Assembly (NCBI GenBank): GCA_023251335.1
Contig: JAHEZA010000019.1
Span: 1 to 13,011, forward strand
Direction: 5' to 3'
From: Chitinophagaceae bacterium
Lineage (GTDB): Bacteria; Bacteroidota; Bacteroidia; Chitinophagales; Chitinophagaceae
DNA: 13,011 nt
Position numbers and translations under genes: made by a program. Shown piece by piece: positions 7,362-13,011 of this stretch (the stretch's first letter is position 1; every line of letters starts with the position of its first letter). The notes beneath the pieces were generated by a model, which did not search any database, was not told the origin of the DNA, and was given only the letters and a program-made list of their open reading frames with translations.

Positions 7362-7616
7362 TTATTTGTCTTTTATTTCTTCATAGGATATTTCTTCTGT
7401 ACTCTCCCTGGTAGTCTTTCGTGTTGGTGCCGCACAACTACCTGCTCCCCAGCATCCGGCATTGGTAATAGCTGTCACCAAAAAGAAACCGGCAATAACA
7501 CCCACCATCATGTCCCGCATCTGAATCGCCTGTACTATGAAAATTATTCCGAAAACCAGCCGAAGCCATCGCATAAAATGCCAGCCGGCAAATAAGGTTT
7601 GTTTAATCGTTTCCAT
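7362..7616 (-). CDS. Small membrane protein with cysteine pair, end of the sulfur-type operon
   Basis: The 84-residue product has an amphipathic start (HFMRWLRL, 13-20), two hydrophobic segments at about 19-33 and 36-52, then Cys55 and Cys61 in NAGCWGAGSC, followed by a charged tail to Lys84. The layout resembles DUF2892/YgaP-tail proteins often found beside rhodaneses, but I do not recognise a named family. The cysteines sit just at the membrane edge, where they could take part in persulfide exchange; this is inference. It lies last in the operon, 49 bases after the micro-ORF and 129 after the rhodanese gene. Confidence 0.75.
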   Translation of the reverse strand: METIKQTLFAGWHFMRWLRLVFGIIFIVQAIQMRDMMVGVIAGFFLVTAITNAGCWGAGSCAAPTRKTTRESTEEISYEEIKDK

Positions 7617-7665
7617 GAGTTGAGTGATTTAATTGAAATAAAAAAATGCCTAATTTGTCGTTTTA

Positions 7666-7749
7666 CTATGCTGCTTGCAACGGTAGAACATTGACCGGAA
7701 TGACCGTCCCGGCTGGTGTCTTCATCAACCACAATTGTATGCCGTTCAT
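7666..7749 (-). CDS. Possible 27-residue micro-ORF coupled to the rhodanese stop
   Basis: ATG at 7749 overlaps the TGA stop of the rhodanese gene as ATGA, the usual form of coupled translation. The frame ends at TAG 7666. The peptide starts MNGIQLWLMKTPAG and ends VNVLPLQAA. It has no homology I can name. It fills much of an otherwise empty 129-base gap inside an operon whose other gaps are 3-26 bases. It could also be chance or the remnant of a longer gene. Confidence 0.3.
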   Translation of the reverse strand: MNGIQLWLMKTPAGTVIPVNVLPLQAA

Positions 7750-8060
7750 AATTTATTTTGCAAACTATTCCATCCGCCGCCGTTAAAGACAACCTTATAT
7801 CCTTTTGATTCCAATATTCTTTTTGCGGTGCCGCTTCGCATTCCGGAAGCACAGCAACAAATAATGCATTTATCTTTATCCTTCAGTTTGGCTAAATTAT
7901 TACTCAACTGTTCTATCGGAATGTTGATAGAATTTTTGATATGCCCTCCTGAAAATTCAGCTTTGCTTCTTACGTCTAAAATAATAGCGTCTTGTTTTAT
8001 TAATTCGCGGTAATCTGTTTTAGTTCCTAATCCGAACATATTTTTTATTGACTCTAACAT
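7746..8060 (-). CDS. Single-domain rhodanese-like sulfurtransferase
   Basis: The 104-residue product is one rhodanese domain. ILDVRSKAEFSGGHI (27-41) is the CH2A-type motif, and the active loop is Cys70-Ala-Ser-Gly-Met-Arg75-Ser76, followed by the helix GTAKRIL. Three cysteines in a row (68-70) precede the loop, with another at 65. Single-domain rhodaneses accept sulfane sulfur as a Cys persulfide and pass it to thiols or cyanide. No signal peptide is seen, so it is cytoplasmic. It lies 3 bases after the DUF6132 gene, and its stop overlaps a possible micro-ORF start. Confidence 0.92.
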   Translation of the reverse strand: MLESIKNMFGLGTKTDYRELIKQDAIILDVRSKAEFSGGHIKNSINIPIEQLSNNLAKLKDKDKCIICCCASGMRSGTAKRILESKGYKVVFNGGGWNSLQNKL

Positions 8061-8063
8061 TTT

Positions 8064-8279
8064 CTATAATTTTTTATTTTCTTTTTTAAAAATATTTAAA
8101 AATAATCCTCCCATTAAAGCTCCATACAGCGTGCTATTTAATGGCCTGGATGTAATAGCACAGGTCCCGGAATTGCAACCAATAAAATAATAATAAATAT
8201 AACCTCCGATTGCACCGAGAATAACTCCTATAATGGTGAGTTGGTATTTTTTAAGAAAAACTTTCATTGTTTGAATCAT
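8064..8279 (-). CDS. DUF6132-type small membrane protein
   Basis: The 71-residue product has a hydrophobic segment at about 14-34, then GCNSGTCAITSRP (34-46) with Cys35 and Cys40, then a second segment YGALMGGLFLNIF (52-64) and a lysine-rich end. The GC.SGTC.ITS.P pattern is what I associate with DUF6132. Function is unknown; the cysteine pair fits the thiol theme of the operon. ATG 8279 gives a four-residue extension over an alternative ATG at 8267, and either could be used. It is 11 bases after OsmC and 3 before the rhodanese gene. Confidence 0.82.
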   Translation of the reverse strand: MIQTMKVFLKKYQLTIIGVILGAIGGYIYYYFIGCNSGTCAITSRPLNSTLYGALMGGLFLNIFKKENKKL

Positions 8280-8290
8280 GCTTTATTATT

Positions 8291-8752
8291 TTAATTTGCC
8301 AATACTTCAGTTTCTAATTTATTACTGAATATTTGAACTCCATTGTAATTTATTTCCCAGGTTACAGGCAGCGCTTTCTTCAACATGCTGCTCACTCCGC
8401 AATATTTTTCCTGTGAATCGGTAACTGCATTTAATGCAGCTTCTTTGTTTTCTTCCAGCCCCTTAAAATCATAAATTACATGAATTGCAATATACTCAAT
8501 AGGTGCCCGCTTACTGATTTCTCCAATTACTTTCATATCAAATTCATAAGGATTTTTTTCAGCCTTTCTTAAAATCGCCGCTATATCCATACCTGTGCAT
8601 CCGGCTAAAGCCGTAAGTACAAAGGGTTTGGGTATTGGTCCATTGTCTTCGCCACCTACTTTTTCGGGGCCATCCATTACGATAGTATGTCCGTTTACCA
8701 ATGCATTAAATTGCATTTTACCCATCCATTGAACGTCTATTTCGTGTGCCAT
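8291..8752 (-). CDS. OsmC/Ohr-family thiol peroxidase-like protein
   Basis: The 153-residue product shows the OsmC fold signature. GPIPKPFVLTALAGCTGMD puts the first redox cysteine at Cys52 on the central helix, and EKYCGVSSMLKK puts the second at Cys118. OsmC and Ohr proteins reduce organic hydroperoxides through this cysteine pair, using lipoyl or other thiols. Some OsmC relatives sit with sulfurtransferases and may handle persulfides instead. The neighbours (rhodanese, DUF302, DUF2892) favour that reading here, but it is inference. It starts 6 bases after the DUF2892 gene. Confidence 0.93.
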   Translation of the reverse strand: MAHEIDVQWMGKMQFNALVNGHTIVMDGPEKVGGEDNGPIPKPFVLTALAGCTGMDIAAILRKAEKNPYEFDMKVIGEISKRAPIEYIAIHVIYDFKGLEENKEAALNAVTDSQEKYCGVSSMLKKALPVTWEINYNGVQIFSNKLETEVLAN

Positions 8753-8758
8753 TTTAGT

Positions 8759-8983
8759 TTAATTTTTCTTGTTGTTTAATGTATTTTTTTTCTTAGTTGA
8801 GATGCCGAGAAAGTGCCATATAGGGCAAAAGTTGATAAACACCGTTAGTAAAAGGATTGCTGCCACAACAAAAAGCGTTATAGCCAGTCTTCCTGGAATT
8901 ATATTGGTAAGATATAGCACCAACACCAGCGCTGCTATCACAATTCTTACAGTTTTGTCAACAGATCCGATATTTGATTTCAT
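8759..8983 (-). CDS. DUF2892-family inner membrane protein
   Basis: The 74-residue product opens with NIGSVDKTVRIVIA, has two hydrophobic segments at about 12-29 and 33-51, then FCPIWHFLGIST (52-63) and a lysine/asparagine tail. This matches DUF2892, the membrane module also found fused to rhodanese in YgaP. The conserved Cys53 sits at the membrane edge. The domain is linked to sulfur relay across many genomes without a proven reaction. It is 26 bases after DUF302 and 6 before OsmC. Confidence 0.88.
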   Translation of the reverse strand: MKSNIGSVDKTVRIVIAALVLVLYLTNIIPGRLAITLFVVAAILLLTVFINFCPIWHFLGISTKKKNTLNNKKN

Positions 8984-9009
8984 TGTATTACGTTTTGAGA
9001 AGTAGAAGT

Positions 9010-9396
9010 TTATAAATTATCAATTACCCGGCTTAGTTTTTCTCTTACCTGCATGGCCACATCCCCAAGCATATCATTTTTAATAGCTATCATGGAGGCT
9101 ACCGGGTCCACCGCGGAAACCTCTACTTTACCATTATCGCGCTCCTGCACGATCACATTACAGGGAAGCATTGTGCCAATAGTATCTTCTGCTAAAAGAG
9201 CCTCGTGTGCGAAGTGAGGATTACATGCACCAAGGATTTTGTATCTTCTGAAATCCACATCCAGCTTCTTTTTCAAAGTATCCCGCACATCAATTTGTGT
9301 AAGCACGCCGAATCCTTCTTTCTTTAATTCTCCGGTAACTTTTTCAATTGCAGTATCAAAATCATCGTTCATAGTTTTAGAAAAATGGTAGCTCAT
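9010..9396 (-). CDS. DUF302 domain protein
   Basis: The 128-residue product matches DUF302: an N-terminal YHFSKTMNDDFDTAIEKV, then a GFGVLTQID strand, YKILGACNPHFAHEAL (52-67) with Cys58, and TMLPCNVIVQE (75-85) with Cys79. The family folds as a small alpha-beta domain. Its function is unproven, though it recurs with OsmC, DUF2892, rhodanese and Crp genes. It is the first gene of the sulfur-type operon, 162 bases from the Crp/Fnr gene, and has its own promoter-like region at 9431-9475. Confidence 0.92.
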   Translation of the reverse strand: MSYHFSKTMNDDFDTAIEKVTGELKKEGFGVLTQIDVRDTLKKKLDVDFRRYKILGACNPHFAHEALLAEDTIGTMLPCNVIVQERDNGKVEVSAVDPVASMIAIKNDMLGDVAMQVREKLSRVIDNL

Positions 9397-9430
9397 AGCG
9401 TTTTGTTTTTAATTTATTATTAATTGAGTA

Positions 9431-9438
9431 CAAAGTTC
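9431..9438 (-). promoter_or_regulatory. Candidate -7 element for the DUF302 operon
   Basis: On the minus strand this reads GAACTTTG, 5 of the 6 fixed positions of the Bacteroidota TAnnTTTG element. It would place the transcript start near 9425, about 28 bases before the ATG at 9396. No TTTG -33 box is seen at the usual distance; a regulator box lies there instead, as for an activated promoter. Confidence 0.4.
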
Positions 9439-9459
9439 AGATTATAAAAATGCCTGTTC

Positions 9460-9475
9460 GGTTACTTATGTTACA
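9460..9475 (-). promoter_or_regulatory. Candidate Crp/Fnr binding box before the DUF302 operon
   Basis: On the minus strand the box is TGTAACATAAGTAACC, which contains the direct repeat GTAAC-ATAA-GTAAC. It lies exactly 21 bases upstream of the -7 element at 9431-9438, centred near -42 from the inferred start. A similar box (TGT.A....AGTAA shared) has the same spacing before the regulator's own promoter. The assignment to the neighbouring Crp/Fnr protein is inferred. Confidence 0.4.
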
Positions 9476-9558
9476 CAAGAGTTTATTTTAAAAAGAAAAC
9501 GGGCGATGAAACATCAACAGGTTTCTTGAGTCAAAATTTTACGGCTATATAATCACTT

Positions 9559-10200
9559 TCATTGCTTTTTCTCTCCCGGCATCAGTGTAATTTTATTTCT
9601 CCCGAGCTGTACCAACCCTTCATCTTCCATTTGCTTGAGAAGCCGGGAAACCACTACACGGGCGGTTCCTAACTCATTGGCTACCTGCTCATGCGTTACA
9701 TTCAGCGTTTTACTTTTCGCATGTTCACACTTGGTTTTTATGAAATTCAACAGGCGCTCATCCATTTTTTTAAAGGCAACGGCATTCACTACTTCCAATA
9801 ACTCTTCAAAGCGTTTATTATAGAGCATAAAAATATAATCCAGCCATTGTGGAAATTCTCTTAAAAAGAAAGAAACTTTTTCTGTTGGCAAAAAGAGTAT
9901 TTCTGTATCCTCTTCAGCTATTATTTTTACTTTGCTCATCTCGTGGTGCATACCTCCAAGAAAAGACATGATGCAACTTTCACCGGCTTTCAAATAATAC
10001 AATAAAATCTCTTTATCTTCTTCATCGGTTCTCATCACCTTTGCGATTCCTTTCGTAACTATTGGGATAGAGCGGATGTTGGCATTGTCGTTCAAAATAA
10101 TTTCTCCGGCCTTATAGTTTTTTTGAATGCCGTGTTCATACAGCTTTTCGATGAGTTCAGGGGAAGACTGAAACTGCATGATGTTATTTAATGACTCCAT
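9559..10200 (-). CDS. Crp/Fnr-family transcriptional regulator
   Basis: The 213-residue product has an N-terminal cyclic-nucleotide-binding-like jelly roll (about 25-115), the long dimer helix (116-140) and a C-terminal winged helix with the recognition region VTHEQVANELGTARVVVSRLL (168-188). It lacks the four-cysteine [4Fe-4S] set of FNR: only Cys76 and Cys158 are present. The cAMP-binding phosphate cassette is not evident either. Cys76 lies in the GESCIMSF segment and could sense thiol state or sulfur, which would fit the operon downstream; this is inference. ATG 10200 lies 8 bases after a perfect TAnnTTTG match. The regulator probably controls the DUF302 operon and itself. Confidence 0.93.
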   Translation of the reverse strand: MESLNNIMQFQSSPELIEKLYEHGIQKNYKAGEIILNDNANIRSIPIVTKGIAKVMRTDEEDKEILLYYLKAGESCIMSFLGGMHHEMSKVKIIAEEDTEILFLPTEKVSFFLREFPQWLDYIFMLYNKRFEELLEVVNAVAFKKMDERLLNFIKTKCEHAKSKTLNVTHEQVANELGTARVVVSRLLKQMEDEGLVQLGRNKITLMPGEKKQ

Positions 10201-10208
10201 AGTTCGGC

Positions 10209-10216
10209 CAAAGCTA
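10209..10216 (-). promoter_or_regulatory. Bacteroidota-type -7 element for the Crp/Fnr gene
   Basis: TAGCTTTG on the minus strand is a perfect match to TAnnTTTG. A T-run at 10238-10234 lies at roughly the -33 distance. The element ends 8 bases before the ATG, so the message would have a very short 5' leader of a few bases. Confidence 0.5.
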
Positions 10217-10237
10217 ATCCCCTTTTTACCATTAAAA

Positions 10238-10253
10238 ACTTACTGTAATCACA
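10238..10253 (-). promoter_or_regulatory. Candidate Crp/Fnr autoregulatory box
   Basis: The minus strand reads TGTGATTACAGTAAGT. It shares TGT.A and AGTAA (9 of 16 bases in total) with the box before the DUF302 operon, and lies 21 bases upstream of the -7 element, the same distance as there. The left half TGTGA equals a CRP half site; the right half does not complete the CRP palindrome. Confidence 0.35.
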
Positions 10254-10422
10254 TAAAAAACTGATATGAATCATGTGAAACCGGTTGTTGAAAAGAGACT
10301 GATCCAGGAGGTGCAGAATGTATGATTGGGAAATAGAAATTTGGTTATTTGTCGGTTAGATGATTAAAAAATCTTCAGAATTTATATCCAATTCCTTCTT
10401 CTTTAGCAAAAGAAAAAATATT

Positions 10423-10815
10423 TTAATCTTTCCTCTGTGAAATATATTTAAATGCTATTAAAGCAAAACCGATGGTTAGAAGCGTTCTGAAAATCATAGC
10501 AGCAACCGTTTTCTGCTCATAAATTCCGCCGGAATAAATATGAATTCCTAAACCCATAAATGTGATAACAAGAACACCAACTGCAACATTCAAAACCATT
10601 GTCGTCCATTTTTGACGTGCGAAAAAACCATAAGCCGCAGCGAGATAAAGAAAAGCGCATACAAAATTTGCAATCACTACAAACAATACATAATTGCCTT
10701 CTTTCTCTCTTATATCAAATAAACCAAAAATCACTGATGTGCTCATGAATAGTGTAATGATCCCAAAAAGTGCAATGACAGCTCCTGATACATACAAAAT
10801 TATTTTAGTTTTCAT
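10423..10815 (-). CDS. Four-helix membrane protein of unknown function
   Basis: The 130-residue product has four hydrophobic segments at about 4-26, 43-65, 71-93 and 105-125. A soluble loop between the first two carries FDIREKEGNYV (33-43). It resembles small conserved Bacteroidota membrane proteins that I cannot tie to a named family. No catalytic or metal-binding motif is visible. It starts 43 bases after the P-type ATPase stop on the same strand, so read-through from that gene is plausible, and an accessory role to the pump is possible but unsupported. Confidence 0.8.
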   Translation of the reverse strand: MKTKIILYVSGAVIALFGIITLFMSTSVIFGLFDIREKEGNYVLFVVIANFVCAFLYLAAAYGFFARQKWTTMVLNVAVGVLVITFMGLGIHIYSGGIYEQKTVAAMIFRTLLTIGFALIAFKYISQRKD

Positions 10816-10858
10816 TTCGAATTATTTAATAAAATATTGGTAATGCTAATTAGTATTT

Positions 10859-13011
10859 TTATTTCTGTTGCTTTCTTTTTTTCCACTTATACAATTCAAA
10901 CCAGATTACGGTCACAAAAGCAGTAACAACTGACCAACTGATTTGCATTGCATTTAAAGAAGTAATTCTGAAGAAAGCCGCGAATGAAGGAATGTATAAA
11001 ATCATTGCAAGCAATATGAGTGTTGCAATAATTACGATTCCTAGAAGAATATTTTTATTTCTTAAAGTGGCGAAAACAGAAAAATAAAACGACCGGTTTA
11101 CCAGTGTTAAGAACAGGTTGGCAAAAATTAAAGTCGTAAAAACCAGGGAACGTGTCATCTCTTCACTATACCCTTTTTGAACAGCAATCTGGTACATAAA
11201 TAAAGTTCCGGCCGTAATAGCCAAACCCTGGAAAATACTGTGGCCAAGTTCTTTTAAATTAAAAAAAGTATTGGTGATGAGCCGGGGTTTTTGCAGCATG
11301 CTGTTCTTTTCCAATGGCTCATTTTCATAAACGATAGAACAGGTTGGCCCCATAATGAGTTCTAAAAATATAACATGCACCGGAGTAAATATTGCAGGAT
11401 ACATCCAGCCTAAAACCAACGGCAATGCCACCGTTAAAATAATAGGAATGTGGATGGAAATAATATATTGAATGGCCTTTTTTAGATTGGTATAAATTTT
11501 TCTTCCCATAGCTACTGCATCCACCATTTTTCCAAAATCATCATCTGTCAAAATCAATGAAGATGCTTCTTTAGCAATTTCAGAACCGCGTTTGCCCATC
11601 GCGATACCAATGTTTGCGGCTTTCAGCGCAGGCCCGTCATTTACGCCATCACCTGTCATTCCTACAATATGATTTTGACGTTTTAAACTTTCAACAATCT
11701 TTAATTTTACTTCCGGAAACATCCTGGTAAAAAGATTATTTTCAATCACCGCTTTGTCAAAACCGGTTTCGTCCAGTTGCAATAATTCCGTGCTTGTTAT
11801 AGTTTTTTCGTAGCCTCTGAAATGCGCTTGTTTGGCAATGGCGGCGGTTGTAACGGGATTATCACCGGTAATGATTTTTAATTTTATTCCCGCATCATAA
11901 AGCTGTTTAAAAACATGAGCGATATTCTTTTTTGGTGGGTCATAAAATCCAATTAATCCTAAAAAATTTATTGAAAATTCCTGTTGAGTTTTAGGAAAAT
12001 TATTTCCTTTAAAATCAATGATACCCACGCCCAATACGCGCAAACCGTCTTTGGCAAAGGATTCTAAACAGGAATTCACTTTATTTGTTTGTTCACTATT
12101 CAGGTAAGAATTTTTTATAATTGCTTCAGGCGCACCTTTCACCGCGATGATTCTTTCACCATTTTTATTTTCAAAAATATGCGTCATCATTGGTGGTTTT
12201 CCATCTAATGGATATTCATGAATCATTTTAAATGCCGGCCGCAGATCTGTTGAAATATTTTCTTCATAGGCTTTATGAATTGCAATTTCCATCGGGTTAA
12301 ACGGAACGCTTTCACTTGCCCACATCGCTGTACTGACCAGGGTTTGCGTAGAAGCATTTTTCCAGTCTTCTTTGGTTACTTTTTTATCAGCGATAAAATC
12401 ATACAACTGGTATAATTCCATTCTGTTTTCAGTAATGGTACCCGTTTTGTCGGTACACAAAACAGTTGCTGCGCCCAACGCTTCTACCGTTGAGGTTTCT
12501 TTTACGATGATGCCCATTCTCATTAATCGCCATGCACCCAACGCCATAAAAGTGGCTAACGCCACGGGAATTTCTTCCGGCAGCACCGACATCGCAATTG
12601 TTAAGCCTTTCAATAAACTATCTAAAATATCGTGAGATTTGAAATAATTGATACCCCAAATAATAAGAAAAATAATACCACCGGCCAGCGCCATCCAATT
12701 TACAAATATGCTGATTTGCTTTTGCAGCGGCGTTTTTTCTTTCTGAATACTTTGAATGGATTTTCCTAATTGGCCTAATTTGGTGTGTTCTCCAACAGCA
12801 GAAACTTCAAAGACACATTGCCCCGATTCAGCCTGGGTTCCGCTATACAGCTTATTGCTTTCTCTTGAATCAATATCTTTTGTTACACTAAAGGATTCGC
12901 CGGTAAGAATAGATTCATTTACTGAAAAATCATTCAGCTGTTTTACCGCACCATCGGCGGGAACCAGCTCACCTTCTGAGACAACTACATAATCACCTAC
13001 TACGATTTCTT
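10859..13011 (-). CDS. P2-like cation-translocating P-type ATPase (partial, N-terminus off the right edge)
   Basis: The minus-strand frame enters from the edge in the actuator domain and gives 716 visible residues to the stop at 10859. In visible numbering: TGES (36-39), LPEEIP in helix M4 (143-148), the phosphorylated Asp187 in DKTGT, KGAPE (291-295) in the nucleotide domain, TGDNP (381-385), TGDGVND (452-458), then about six C-terminal helices. Order and motifs are those of P2-type pumps for Ca2+ or related cations. An internal ATG at 12694 is not the start, since coding sequence with the TGES loop continues upstream of it. In M5 and M6, where SERCA-type pumps carry Asn/Glu and Asn/Asp ligands, I see IHIPII and LELIMGPTCS, so the transported ion is uncertain. 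The membrane gene at 10815 follows in the same direction. Confidence 0.92.
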   Translation of the reverse strand, partial: EIVVGDYVVVSEGELVPADGAVKQLNDFSVNESILTGESFSVTKDIDSRESNKLYSGTQAESGQCVFEVSAVGEHTKLGQLGKSIQSIQKEKTPLQKQISIFVNWMALAGGIIFLIIWGINYFKSHDILDSLLKGLTIAMSVLPEEIPVALATFMALGAWRLMRMGIIVKETSTVEALGAATVLCTDKTGTITENRMELYQLYDFIADKKVTKEDWKNASTQTLVSTAMWASESVPFNPMEIAIHKAYEENISTDLRPAFKMIHEYPLDGKPPMMTHIFENKNGERIIAVKGAPEAIIKNSYLNSEQTNKVNSCLESFAKDGLRVLGVGIIDFKGNNFPKTQQEFSINFLGLIGFYDPPKKNIAHVFKQLYDAGIKLKIITGDNPVTTAAIAKQAHFRGYEKTITSTELLQLDETGFDKAVIENNLFTRMFPEVKLKIVESLKRQNHIVGMTGDGVNDGPALKAANIGIAMGKRGSEIAKEASSLILTDDDFGKMVDAVAMGRKIYTNLKKAIQYIISIHIPIILTVALPLVLGWMYPAIFTPVHVIFLELIMGPTCSIVYENEPLEKNSMLQKPRLITNTFFNLKELGHSIFQGLAITAGTLFMYQIAVQKGYSEEMTRSLVFTTLIFANLFLTLVNRSFYFSVFATLRNKNILLGIVIIATLILLAMILYIPSFAAFFRITSLNAMQISWSVVTAFVTVIWFELYKWKKRKQQK

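Noticed and set aside
7356..7370. GACA-N7-TGTC as a third Rrf2-type operator
   Set aside because: Only four-base arms, at the 3' end of an operon, and no wider symmetry.
7544..7852. A 102-residue minus-strand open frame across the rhodanese end, the gap and the start of the next gene
   Set aside because: It overlaps two well-supported genes in another frame and has no recognisable domain.
10266..10325. A 19-codon plus-strand frame between the membrane protein and Crp/Fnr genes
   Set aside because: Very short, no coupling to another gene, no homology seen; likely chance.

Overview
The window is AT-rich bacterial chromosome from a member of the Bacteroidota, most likely a Chitinophagales- or Sphingobacteriales-like organism. 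The evidence is protein style (DUF6132, DUF302 and OsmC partners, an Rrf2 regulator with a C-x6-C-x5-C-xx-H site), starts without Shine-Dalgarno sequences, and promoter elements resembling the Bacteroidota TAnnTTTG -7 box. No rRNA, tRNA, CRISPR array, insertion sequence or phage gene was seen.

Left part (1-7163). A membrane-anchored multiheme cytochrome c leaves the window on the minus strand. After a 360-base regulatory gap comes an Rrf2-family regulator with a probable Fe-S site. Next is a convergent QueD/PTPS-like gene. A second strong palindrome separates it from a plus-strand run that looks like one operon: a YhbP-like FMN-binding split-barrel protein, a 606-residue protein that I read as a divergent nitronate-monooxygenase-like TIM barrel rich in cysteine, a DGC-domain cysteine protein, a U32-family enzyme with Fe-S cysteines, and a single-cluster ferredoxin. 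The last three genes overlap each other. Two related dyads (931-960 and 2193-2224) flank the Rrf2 gene and are the best candidates for its operators. I infer an Rrf2-controlled redox regulon joining the cytochrome, the QueD-like enzyme and the U32/ferredoxin operon. A convergent hemolysin III/PAQR gene closes this part.

Middle part (7362-10200, minus strand). A Crp/Fnr regulator is followed by a tight operon: DUF302, DUF2892, OsmC, DUF6132, rhodanese, a possible 27-residue micro-ORF, and a small cysteine-bearing membrane protein. Nearly every product carries one or two conserved cysteines, which suggests handling of sulfane sulfur or thiol stress. The regulator's own promoter and the DUF302 promoter share a 16-base box placed exactly 21 bases upstream of a -7 element, suggesting autoregulation and direct control of the operon.

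Right part (10423-13011, minus strand). A four-helix membrane protein of unknown function lies 43 bases downstream of a P2-like P-type cation ATPase whose N-terminus is beyond the window edge.
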